From the NCBI GenBank assembly GCA_049340005.1, contig JBMPIY010000002.1: a stretch of 64,000 nucleotides of DNA, one strand, 5' to 3'. Shown here piece by piece: positions 50,421 through 59,408 of the stretch. The position numbers were made by a program, and so were the translations under genes. How positions within the stretch are numbered: position 1 is the first letter of the stretch; every line of letters begins with the position of its first letter. Under the pieces are notes generated by a model. That model ran no database searches and had not been told where the DNA came from. It saw only the letters and a list, made by a program, of their open reading frames with translations. The stretch comes from CAXBDP01 sp963974465. Lineage in GTDB: Bacteria > Bacteroidota > Bacteroidia > Cytophagales > Cyclobacteriaceae.

Positions 50421-53408
50421 ATGAGCTTAAATAAAAACATATCGTTGATAAGTGGTTTGGAAGCTTTGGGGATGAAGAATGGCTCCTATGGTTTACGATG
50501 GGTTTCTGATAAAGAAAATGAGAAGGATAACGAGCATATATATTTAGCACTTGAACAAGCTGAGCGCTTCAATGCAAAGGCTATATACTTTAGGTTTTTT
50601 AGTGAGGATATACGACCTCCTAGACCTCAAATATATATTTACGAATATTCCGAAATTAACTTAGACCAAAACTCTCCAGCTCAGATTCATCATCACCTAT
50701 GGAATGCAGGCGTTGTTCCATATGCTTTTATTTTTCGTGAATCTGAAGTTTTAGTTTATAACTGTGGTTTAAAACCCGATTGGAATAAGGATGACCCTCA
50801 ATTCATAACCAAAGCACATGATGTAATTAACTTGTTGAGTGATGTTCAATCCAATATCCAACAATATCATGCACGTCAATTTGATTCAGGATTATTTTGG
50901 GATTCTGAAACAGGAAGCGGCATCAAATATGGACAAAGCGCCTATGAACAGTTATTGACTCAGCTTAAAAACGCCAAGGCAAATATTATCAGTCAAGTTG
51001 GACAAGAAAAAGCTCTTTTGGTTAAGAAAGTTTTGATGATGCTTATCCTCATAAAATACCTGGAAGAGCGTAAAGATAAGGATGGAAAAGGTGCTTTAAA
51101 CCCAGAAGAGTTTTATAGAGATTATAACCAAGATGATCCTACTTTAGAAGGTGTATTGGAAAATGTAGAGACGTTTTCCGCTATGCTAAAGGATCTTTCC
51201 AGCAAGGAACACTTCAACGGACAAATTTTTTATTTAAGCCAAGATGAACTGAATGAACTTAGGAAAGTAGATTTAAGGATTTTTCAATTATTTGTTAGAG
51301 GAGATGCTGCCATTTTTCCATCTTCAAAACATGGCTTAGGTAATCTTTCTCTTTGGAAACTATATCAATTCAACTACTTACCAATCGAATTGATTAGTCA
51401 TATCTATGAGGACTTTCTAGCCGATGAAAACGGAAACAAGAAAAAAGGAGTAGTTTATACACCTCCATACCTTGTTCAGTTTCTGGTAGATCGTACTATG
51501 CCGCTTAGTACGCCAAAAGAGCACTTTAAAGTTCTCGATCCTGCCTGTGGTTCGGGAATTTTCCTTGTGGGCGCTTACAAAAGAATGATTCAATGGTGGA
51601 GAGTTAGAAATAATTGGAAAAAACCAACCAAGGATAATGTTGATGAATTAAAAGCATTACTAAAAAACAACATATACGGTTGTGATCTGGAAGAAGAGGC
51701 AGTAACATTAACATACTTTAGTCTCGGTTTGGCACTCCTAGATGCCCTATCACCAAAAGAGATCTGGAAAAATGTCCATTTTGATAACCTTATCGATCAA
51801 AACCTCATTTCAGGTGACTTCTTCAAAACTCTTTTTGAAAACAAACTAGAACCTCTATTCGATCTGGTTATTGGAAACCCTCCATTTGAGGAGAGATTTA
51901 CTGATTGGGCATCCTCTGTAGATGATAAAGCAAAAAGTGAAGATAGAGAACGGCCTGAAGTTCCTCAAAAACAGATTGCTTTATTATTCTTGGAACAATC
52001 TTTCAAGCTACTGAAAGAAGGTGGAAATACCTGTTTAATATTACCGGCCGGTCCCGTTCTTTACAACACAAAAGTTCACAACTTTAGAAGTTACTTGATT
52101 GAAACAAATCGTTTCAAAACGATTTTCGATTTTACGCCGTTAAGAGCCAAGTTGTTTATTGGGAGTAGCTCCAGTGCTAAGCCTCCCGTGGTAGCTGTTT
52201 TAGCTGAAAAATCTGACCATACAGAACAACCCATTCAACATTTGATTTTTAGGCGGACAAGGGCATCAAGTGAAAAGATTGAATTTGAAATTGACCACTA
52301 TGATTTTCATTGGGTGGCTTTGCAAAGAGCGTTGAGTATTCCAAGGATTTGGCAGGCTAACTTTATGGGAGGAGGTAGATTGTTCCAAGTAATAGAAAAA
52401 ATTACAGGGAAGAATACACTTAAGGACTTCTTAAAGGAAAAAAAAGGTAGTCGAAAATGGGCATATGGTGAAGGATGGCAGGAGTGTCCTGATTCTAAAC
52501 CTTTGAGAGACATCAAAAGATTAATGTCGAAAGCTGATATTTCTGAAAATGAAAAAAATGAGCTAAAAACTTTAGAAAATAAGCATAGAGCAGATTGGAT
52601 TACTGGCAAAAAATTTATAGATACAAATGGTGAAATAACTACCTGCCAAACTAAATTTTTTCAGTGGCCTAGGAAGAAGAGCTTATTTGAGTCACCTCAC
52701 TTAATTGTACATGAACATGTGCGGAATGGCATAATCCCAACTTATCTAAGGGATGATTATGTAACCTTTAAAGACTCTTTGTTTGGAATTCATACACCTA
52801 CCGATGACAAAGAAGAGTTGGAACATATTCAACATTTCCTTTCTGACAAAGCAAATATTGGGTTAATATGGTTAATCAGTGGCAAGGTAATTACAGTAAG
52901 GGAAGGAGTTCCGTTAATGGCAGACATTCTCTCATTACCTTACCCAAAGATTGATTTAAACCATGTCGAAAAAGTCATATTAAGTGATATTTCAAACTTT
53001 ATTTCTGATTTCAGAAAGGAAGGTGAAAAAAGTGAAGTTCTAAATTCAGTAAACACTAAGGAACTTAAGCAATTTGGACAAACGTACTGTGAAATACTGA
53101 ATTCAATTTATGACGACTTCAAACCACTTAATCCAATCCGTGGAAATGAATTTATAGCTTATCCATTTGTTTTGGGTGATCAGCCGGAAATGGAAATCCC
53201 CGATACTATCAGTAATATAGAATCAAAGCTGAATCAGCTTATAGATCATCAAGTTTCCTATAACCTTTGGGTAAAGCGTATCCTTAGGGTTTATCATAAA
53301 AATGTGATCATCTTATATAAGCCTAATCAAAAACGATACTGGCTAAGGTCCATTGCCATTCGTGATGCAGATGAAACTTTTAGTGACTTATATAATCAGG
53401 GTAAATAA
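50421..53408 (+). CDS. N6-adenine DNA methylase (type IIG/I-like), 995 aa
   Basis: The protein has an N-terminal region of about 330 residues, a methylase core with SAM motif I DPACGSG (from D373) and catalytic NPPF (from N486), and a C-terminal region (about 610-995) that should recognise the target sequence. The motif order fits amino-methyltransferases of the gamma class. The N-terminus lacks a clear PD-(D/E)XK site, unlike true IIG enzymes, while the next gene seems to supply one. The start is 21 nt after the AbiEi-like stop. Confidence 0.92.
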   Translation: MSLNKNISLISGLEALGMKNGSYGLRWVSDKENEKDNEHIYLALEQAERFNAKAIYFRFFSEDIRPPRPQIYIYEYSEINLDQNSPAQIHHHLWNAGVVPYAFIFRESEVLVYNCGLKPDWNKDDPQFITKAHDVINLLSDVQSNIQQYHARQFDSGLFWDSETGSGIKYGQSAYEQLLTQLKNAKANIISQVGQEKALLVKKVLMMLILIKYLEERKDKDGKGALNPEEFYRDYNQDDPTLEGVLENVETFSAMLKDLSSKEHFNGQIFYLSQDELNELRKVDLRIFQLFVRGDAAIFPSSKHGLGNLSLWKLYQFNYLPIELISHIYEDFLADENGNKKKGVVYTPPYLVQFLVDRTMPLSTPKEHFKVLDPACGSGIFLVGAYKRMIQWWRVRNNWKKPTKDNVDELKALLKNNIYGCDLEEEAVTLTYFSLGLALLDALSPKEIWKNVHFDNLIDQNLISGDFFKTLFENKLEPLFDLVIGNPPFEERFTDWASSVDDKAKSEDRERPEVPQKQIALLFLEQSFKLLKEGGNTCLILPAGPVLYNTKVHNFRSYLIETNRFKTIFDFTPLRAKLFIGSSSSAKPPVVAVLAEKSDHTEQPIQHLIFRRTRASSEKIEFEIDHYDFHWVALQRALSIPRIWQANFMGGGRLFQVIEKITGKNTLKDFLKEKKGSRKWAYGEGWQECPDSKPLRDIKRLMSKADISENEKNELKTLENKHRADWITGKKFIDTNGEITTCQTKFFQWPRKKSLFESPHLIVHEHVRNGIIPTYLRDDYVTFKDSLFGIHTPTDDKEELEHIQHFLSDKANIGLIWLISGKVITVREGVPLMADILSLPYPKIDLNHVEKVILSDISNFISDFRKEGEKSEVLNSVNTKELKQFGQTYCEILNSIYDDFKPLNPIRGNEFIAYPFVLGDQPEMEIPDTISNIESKLNQLIDHQVSYNLWVKRILRVYHKNVIILYKPNQKRYWLRSIAIRDADETFSDLYNQGK

Positions 53409-54112
53409 TGGAGTATCATAGTAATAACACTTTTGGTACACTAAGCAGTGCACCTGATGGACGAATAATCGAAAAAGTATATTCATTGGTCATTTTAGTT
53501 CTGGAAGATTTTGAAGGAAATTGTGAAGACAATGAAAACCATCTTACAAATGAACTCTGTCATTCACTTGGTTTTCATAAACCAGATGAATACCCTTTCT
53601 ATTTCCAACACCAAAACATAGAAAATAGTAAAGAAAACACTTCAACTGATTTTGCAGCTTTTGGAACATATACCTACGCTCAAACTCCCCATCAAAAAGG
53701 GAAGAAATTTCCACTTGTTAAGTTTGAGGCGAAACGTTTGAGTGCTACTTTGCCTAAAAAAAGGGAACGAGAGTACGTGATTGGGGAATATAAAGCTGGA
53801 AATCAATTGAAAAATTCGGGAGGAATTGAACGTTTTAAGAATTTACGTCACGGCAATGATGTACACCATGCTTGCATTATTGGCTATGTTCAAACAGATT
53901 CCTTTGCTGTTTGGGAAGCCAGGATAAATAGCTGGATAAAAGAAGAAATAGATAGTCCGCATGATTCTTCATTAACTTGGGATAATGAAGATTATATAAA
54001 GGTTCATCAATCAAACACTAGCGGTAAAGTGTATAAATACTCATCCGCTCCCAAAAGAAAGGAATTACTTGAACTGCATATGCTTCATCTTTGGGTAAAT
54101 CTTAAATCGTGA
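53408..54112 (+). CDS. Putative PD-(D/E)XK restriction nuclease partner
   Basis: The 234-aa protein has an acidic residue cluster followed by D81 and the motif KFEAK with E107 and K109 (D-x25-E-x-K), which fits the catalytic site of PD-(D/E)XK nucleases. Its start codon overlaps the stop codon of the methylase by one base (TAATG), so the two proteins are made together. It likely cuts DNA left unmethylated by the partner. No named family was recognised; the nuclease call rests on the motif and context. Confidence 0.7.
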   Translation: MEYHSNNTFGTLSSAPDGRIIEKVYSLVILVLEDFEGNCEDNENHLTNELCHSLGFHKPDEYPFYFQHQNIENSKENTSTDFAAFGTYTYAQTPHQKGKKFPLVKFEAKRLSATLPKKREREYVIGEYKAGNQLKNSGGIERFKNLRHGNDVHHACIIGYVQTDSFAVWEARINSWIKEEIDSPHDSSLTWDNEDYIKVHQSNTSGKVYKYSSAPKRKELLELHMLHLWVNLKS

Positions 54113-54247
54113 TAGTTTAATTTGATAATCCTCAATCTGAAAAAGAAGCCAAGAAGCATTTGATAGGGTCCCAACTTCTTAGAAATCAAAAAGCCATTTA
54201 GCAATTCCTTCTAATTAACAATATATAAATTGAAATTTTCCCACTCA

Positions 54248-54283
54248 CTCAGGTTGATAAGCAAATTCAATTTATCTTTAATT
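54248..54283 (+). repeat. 36-bp direct repeat, right copy
   Basis: Second copy of the repeat at 49171-49206, with two mismatches, lying 34 bp before the GH92 start codon. Confidence 0.75.
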
Positions 54284-54316
54284 GAATATTATAACAAAAC
54301 TATACCCAAGTCTACA

Positions 54317-56656
54317 ATGAATCGCTCCTCTATTGTAATCTCCCTATTAATCATCTTCATATTTACCATTGTTTCATGCAAGAAATCCGATGAGGATTCT
54401 GCAATAATTCAAGCTCAAGAGCCAAGTAGCAACAACCTAATCCAATATGTAAACCCGATGATTGGCACCAAGAATATGGGTCATACATTTCCGGGTGCTA
54501 CTACTCCATTTGGGATGGTGCAGCTCAGTCCAGAAACTAACCAGGAACCAATGCATATAGATGGTGAATACAATCCGGAAACCTATAGATATTGCTCTGG
54601 ATATCAATATGATGATTCAACCATATTTGGTTTTAGTCATACGCATTTTAGTGGAACCGGTCATTCAGATTTAGGCGATTTCCTGATTATGCCTACAGTA
54701 GGTGATCTCACCTTAGAGCCTGGTGATGCTGCAGTTCCTCAAAGTGGTTTCCACTCACAATTCTCACATGAGAATGAATCTGCTGAGCCCGGCTATTATA
54801 AAGTTCTTTTAGATGACTATTCAATCACTGCTGAACTTACTGCTTCCGATCGAGTTGGCTTCCATCAATACACATTTCAAGAGGGTGGCGATGCACATAT
54901 TATCTTCGATTTAATGTCCAACATCTACAACTATAAGGGAAAAAATGTATGGACGTTTATCCGTGTAGAAAATGATTCAACCGTAACCGGCTACAGACAA
55001 ACTAACGGTTGGGCAAGAACGCGACTGGTGCATTTTGCGATGAAGTTCTCTAAGCCATTCAAGAATTATGGCCATAAGAAATACGACGATGTGAAGTACA
55101 ATGGCTTCTACAGAAAATTTGATGAAGAAAATAACTTTCCTGAAATGGCAGGACATAACCTTAGAGCCTATTTTGACTTTGATACCGAGCCAAATGAGCA
55201 AATCCAAATCAAGTTTGCACTCTCTCCGGTAAGCATGGCAGGGGCTGTAAAAAATTTGGAAGCGGAAGTTCCACATTGGGATTTTGAAAAAACGAAAGCC
55301 GAAACCCAAGCTAAATGGCAGAAAGAACTTTCCAAAATTGAAGTAGAAACCGAAACATTAGCTCAAAAGGAAACCTTCTACACCGCGCTTTACCATACCA
55401 TGCTTGGGCCAATTATCTATGAAGATGTAGATGGGAGTTATAGAGGTTTAGATCAAAATATTCATCAATCGGATGGCTTTACCAATTATACCATTTTCTC
55501 GCTTTGGGATACGTATAGAGCCCTCCACCCGCTTTTCAATATCACCCAACCCTCTCGCAACAACGACATGGTAAAATCCATGTTGGCTCATCACGACGAA
55601 AGCGTTCATAAAATGCTTCCTGTTTGGAGTCATTATGCCAATGAGAACTGGTGTATGGTTGGCTATCATTCTGTCTCAGTGATTGCTGATGCTATTGCCA
55701 AAAACACTACAGACGTAGATCTAGATAAAATTTTACAAGCTAGTATCAATACATCAGTTGTTCCCTATTATGATGGATTAGAACACTATATGGAGCTAGG
55801 ATTTGTACCGGAAGATAAAAGCAGCTCGTCTGTATCCAAGACCTTAGAATATGCTTATGACGATTGGTGTATTGCACAAATAGCCAAAAAAGCTGGAAAT
55901 ACTGCCGTGTATGATGAGTATATGAAAAGGGCAGAATATTATAACAATGTGTACCATGCTGAGAGTGGCTATATGAGACCCAAACTTGCCAATGGAGAAT
56001 GGCGGGAGGATTTTGATCCATTGGATACACATGGACAAGGCTTCATCGAAGGCAATGCTTGGAATTATGGGCTATATGTGCCGCAGAACATAGATAATAT
56101 GATTTCACTAATGGGTGGCAAAGATCGCTTCAGTATCCATCTGGATAGCATTTTCACTACAGAAATTGAAGAACGATACATTGAAAAAAATGAAGACATC
56201 ACTCGTGACGGCATCATTGGAAACTATGTGCACGGCAATGAGCCTGGTCATCACATTCCATACTTATACAACTGGACCAATGAACCTTGGAAAACGCAAG
56301 CTAGAGTCCGAAATATTATGAACACAATGTATAGCAATGGTCCAGATGGACTTTGTGGAAATGACGACGCTGGCCAAATGAGTGCTTGGTATGTATTTAG
56401 TGCACTTGGCTTTTATCCCGTATTACCCGGATCGGATGAATACGCAATTGGTAGCCCTATGGTAAATAAGGCAACTATCCGATTAGAAAATGGCAAAACG
56501 CTCACAATCAATACCGAAAATCAAAGTACTGAAAACGTGTACGTCGACAAGGTTATGGTAAATGGGAAGCAAATCGAAAACCTCCAGCTAAAGCATAGTG
56601 ATATTGCTGCGGGAGGTGAAATCAAATTCTACATGAAGGCGAAAGCAGATTTGTAA
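54317..56656 (+). CDS. GH92 alpha-mannosidase lipoprotein
   Basis: From ATG 54317 the 779-aa product has a lipoprotein signal (FTIVSCKKS) and the GH92 landmarks: YVNPMIGTKNMGHTFPGATTPFGMVQLSPET, GHTFSHTHFSGTG-like FSHTHFSGTGHSDLGDF, GNEPGHHIPYLYNW and NDDAGQMSAWYVFSALGFYPVLPGS. GH92 enzymes are calcium-dependent exo-mannosidases that trim alpha-1,2-, 1,3- or 1,6-mannose. As a lipoprotein it would face the surface or periplasm. The longer frame from 54230 (TTG) runs through the 36-bp repeat and is not the start. Confidence 0.95.
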   Translation: MNRSSIVISLLIIFIFTIVSCKKSDEDSAIIQAQEPSSNNLIQYVNPMIGTKNMGHTFPGATTPFGMVQLSPETNQEPMHIDGEYNPETYRYCSGYQYDDSTIFGFSHTHFSGTGHSDLGDFLIMPTVGDLTLEPGDAAVPQSGFHSQFSHENESAEPGYYKVLLDDYSITAELTASDRVGFHQYTFQEGGDAHIIFDLMSNIYNYKGKNVWTFIRVENDSTVTGYRQTNGWARTRLVHFAMKFSKPFKNYGHKKYDDVKYNGFYRKFDEENNFPEMAGHNLRAYFDFDTEPNEQIQIKFALSPVSMAGAVKNLEAEVPHWDFEKTKAETQAKWQKELSKIEVETETLAQKETFYTALYHTMLGPIIYEDVDGSYRGLDQNIHQSDGFTNYTIFSLWDTYRALHPLFNITQPSRNNDMVKSMLAHHDESVHKMLPVWSHYANENWCMVGYHSVSVIADAIAKNTTDVDLDKILQASINTSVVPYYDGLEHYMELGFVPEDKSSSSVSKTLEYAYDDWCIAQIAKKAGNTAVYDEYMKRAEYYNNVYHAESGYMRPKLANGEWREDFDPLDTHGQGFIEGNAWNYGLYVPQNIDNMISLMGGKDRFSIHLDSIFTTEIEERYIEKNEDITRDGIIGNYVHGNEPGHHIPYLYNWTNEPWKTQARVRNIMNTMYSNGPDGLCGNDDAGQMSAWYVFSALGFYPVLPGSDEYAIGSPMVNKATIRLENGKTLTINTENQSTENVYVDKVMVNGKQIENLQLKHSDIAAGGEIKFYMKAKADL

Positions 56657-56671
56657 TCAAAATGTATTGAA

Positions 56672-56711
56672 CCTTCTATTTGCTTGCACCTATACTCAAG
56701 CAAATAGAAGG
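56672..56711. terminator. Bidirectional hairpin terminator
   Basis: A perfect 15-bp stem (CCTTCTATTTGCTTG at 56672-56686 with its complement at 56697-56711) lies between the convergent GH92 and outer-membrane protein genes. Confidence 0.75.
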
Positions 56712-56721
56712 CTCAATCCAA

Positions 56722-57426
56722 CTAAAACCTGTAATTCAAAGACAAAGAAATGTTTCGGTTTTTATAGCTTGAATTATTATAAAAAGCTATAGGAGATTCT
56801 TCGCTGGGACCAATATCTCTCATCCCTAATTCATAGTTTAAACCAATTACTACTTCGCCTATATCTACACCTACTCCTGCGCCAATTCCCATATCAAAGC
56901 TGTCTAAACCCTTCTCTCCATAAGTATCATACTCAAGCGTACTAAATTCAATCATATCGCCATAGATGATATCGCCCGTAAGCTTCGTTTTCCCGGCAAT
57001 TCCCCATTCAAAATAGGGGCCTGCATTTATCAGGATATTGAATTTAGGAGATGCTTCAATTTCGTATCCTAAATATAAAGGAACATGCAAGTTCCATTGC
57101 TGTGACTGCATACTTGCCTCTCTTCCTGAAGATAATATAGTTTCATCAAACCCAATAGGGGCATCTCCTTTGATTTCCGTTCCCTTGCTTATTATTGACA
57201 ATCCGGTTTGCAGAAAAAATGCATCAATTACGGTGTAGTCAGCAGTTACACCAAGATGTGCGCCTAACTTTCTATTATAGTCTGGCAAACCATCCCTTTC
57301 AATCGCTAATGATGACAAATTTACTCCTCCCTTAATACCAAACCTAAATGGCGAATCCTGCGCAACAGTTTTTACATTACCCAGAATGATCAATAGCACT
57401 GAAAGTATTAGAATGTTCTTCTTCAT
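56722..57426 (-). CDS. Outer-membrane beta-barrel protein (PorT/OmpW-like family)
   Basis: The 234-aa product has a signal peptide (LGNVKTVAQ) and the pattern RFGIKGGVNLSSL, then alternating strands ending in ISLSLNYRF with a terminal Phe. This is the common eight-stranded porin-family (PF13568-like) barrel of Bacteroidota. No substrate or partner can be read. It ends next to a bidirectional terminator. Confidence 0.87.
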   Translation of the reverse strand: MKKNILILSVLLIILGNVKTVAQDSPFRFGIKGGVNLSSLAIERDGLPDYNRKLGAHLGVTADYTVIDAFFLQTGLSIISKGTEIKGDAPIGFDETILSSGREASMQSQQWNLHVPLYLGYEIEASPKFNILINAGPYFEWGIAGKTKLTGDIIYGDMIEFSTLEYDTYGEKGLDSFDMGIGAGVGVDIGEVVIGLNYELGMRDIGPSEESPIAFYNNSSYKNRNISLSLNYRF

Positions 57427-57681
57427 ATTATTTTTTTTACAAGGTTAAAAAGACATTGAGACCTCATTACACTAAATCTTACTAATGGAGACACATTTAA
57501 ATAACCGGTAGTTGGAAACAGATAAATATAAAATTGATTTTTATATCAAAAATTATCTATCGAGGCTTTCTCTTATTCTATTTATTTCGATCAAAAAATA
57601 TTTAGGCATTAAAAAGATGGATTGTTTATGTAATTAAAACCCAAAACAACCTCTTAATTGTAATTAACTAAACTGCTTTGC

Positions 57682-59286
57682 CTAAGCCAATTCCGCCAAT
57701 TTATTCTTAAACTCTGAGGTGAAATGGAATTGCACATCAGGGAAATTTTCTCTTACGGTATTGAGTAGCCATTGAGATTCAGCAAAGTACACTGGATTAT
57801 TATCTTTATCATAAGCCACATAACTGCCTCTTTTTCTGATCAGCTCTTCAATGGCTTCCTTTTTATCCGAAGTCATCCAGCAAGCTTTGTAATAGTTGAG
57901 ATGATAAAAATCTGCTTTGGCACCATATTCATGCTCTAATCGGAATTTGATTACATCGAATTGAAGCTCGCCAACCGTACCGATGATTTTTCTATTCCCG
58001 GGTTGCTGCAAGAAAAGCTGAGCAACACCTTCTTCGCTCAACTGACGGATTCCCTTTTCTAATTGCTTGGCTTTAAAAGGATCCTTATTTACCAATTCCC
58101 TAAATATCTCTGGCGAGAAACTAGGAATTCCTTTGTAGGCTAAAGCCTCTCCTTCCGTAAGCGTATCTCCTATTTTGAAGTTGCCGCTATCGTACAAGCC
58201 TACCACATCCCCGGGAAAGGATTCTTCCACCAAGCTCTTTTCATTTGCCATAAAGGTAGTAGGGTTTGCAAATTTTAGTTTTTTACCTAAGCGGGTATGA
58301 TAGAAAAATTTATTTCGCTCAAACTTGCCTGAACACACTCTCAAAAAGGCAATTCTATCTCTATGATTGGGATCTAAATTGGCATGAATTTTAAAAACAA
58401 ATCCGCTGAAATTCTTCTCATCAGGCATTACCATCCTAGCTTGCGTTTCTCTTGGGCGGGGGGATGGAGCTATTTCACAGAATATATCAAGCAATTCCTT
58501 CACTCCGAAATTATTGATAGCCGAGCCAAAGAAAACTGGAGCAATCTTTCCTTTTGCATAATCCTCCTCACTCAAATCTTCATACACACCTTCAATCAAC
58601 TCTACTTCCTCCCGCAATTTGTCGGCATAGCGCTTTTCCACCAGCTTATCCAATTGCGGATCTGCCAGATCATCTATTTTCACCAAATCATCAGCAATCT
58701 TGGTCTTGTTGATTGAGTAAAGGTTTAAATTCTTCTTTTGCAGATTATAAATTCCCTTAAAAGAGGATCCTTGACTAATCGGCCAAGTAAGTGGACGAAC
58801 GCTAATCGAAAGTTTCTCTTCCAACTCATCCAGCAAATCGAATGGATCTTTGCCTTCACGATCCATTTTATTCACAAATATGATCACAGGCGTATTCCGC
58901 ATCCGACACACTTCCATCAACTTCTCAGTTTGTTCCTCCACACCTTTCACACAATCAACCACTAAGATTACACTATCTACAGCCGTAAGGGTACGAAAAG
59001 TATCTTCCGCAAAGTCCTTGTGACCGGGCGTATCGAGGATATTGATTTTCTTGCCTCCATATTCAAAGCCCATTACAGAAGTTGCTACCGATATACCTCT
59101 CTGACGCTCAATCTCCATAAAATCGGAAGTTGCTCCCTTTTTGATTTTATTGGACTTCACCGCTCCGGCAGTTTGAATCGCTCCACCAAAAAGCAAGAAT
59201 TTCTCTGTCAATGTAGTTTTACCCGCATCTGGGTGACTAATAATCGCAAAAGTTTTACGGATGTTGATTTCTTCTTGTAAGGTCAT
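57682..59286 (-). CDS. prfC: Peptide chain release factor 3
   Basis: The 534-aa GTPase removes RF1 and RF2 from the ribosome after peptide release. Start M at 59286 (MTLQEEINIRKTFAI) is the usual one; the longer frame adds 26 residues with no homology. GTP-binding motifs are HPDAGKTT, DTPGH and NKMDREGKDP. The rest is the typical EF-G-like domain arrangement to the C-terminus, with normal length. Confidence 0.96.
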   Translation of the reverse strand: MTLQEEINIRKTFAIISHPDAGKTTLTEKFLLFGGAIQTAGAVKSNKIKKGATSDFMEIERQRGISVATSVMGFEYGGKKINILDTPGHKDFAEDTFRTLTAVDSVILVVDCVKGVEEQTEKLMEVCRMRNTPVIIFVNKMDREGKDPFDLLDELEEKLSISVRPLTWPISQGSSFKGIYNLQKKNLNLYSINKTKIADDLVKIDDLADPQLDKLVEKRYADKLREEVELIEGVYEDLSEEDYAKGKIAPVFFGSAINNFGVKELLDIFCEIAPSPRPRETQARMVMPDEKNFSGFVFKIHANLDPNHRDRIAFLRVCSGKFERNKFFYHTRLGKKLKFANPTTFMANEKSLVEESFPGDVVGLYDSGNFKIGDTLTEGEALAYKGIPSFSPEIFRELVNKDPFKAKQLEKGIRQLSEEGVAQLFLQQPGNRKIIGTVGELQFDVIKFRLEHEYGAKADFYHLNYYKACWMTSDKKEAIEELIRKRGSYVAYDKDNNPVYFAESQWLLNTVRENFPDVQFHFTSEFKNKLAELA

Positions 59287-59408
59287 GAATCTGAAATTGC
59301 GGCAAAAAAATATCTCTCTAGCCAAACGGCCTGCAAAATTAATAAAATTGAAGGCCAAAGCCAATTAGATTATTGGAGGGTTTGATTTGCCATCTGCAAT
59401 ACGATCCC

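Larger units (their letters stand above)
49171..54283. mobile_element. Candidate 5.1-kb restriction-modification insertion
   Basis: Two near-identical 36-bp repeats (49171-49206 and 54248-54283) flank three same-strand genes with an AT-rich base composition that differs from the island before it. No recombinase is encoded inside. The module may have been inserted by recombination between short homologies or by a lost transposase. The right repeat lies in the upstream region of the GH92 gene, so that gene is probably the original right flank. Confidence 0.55.
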
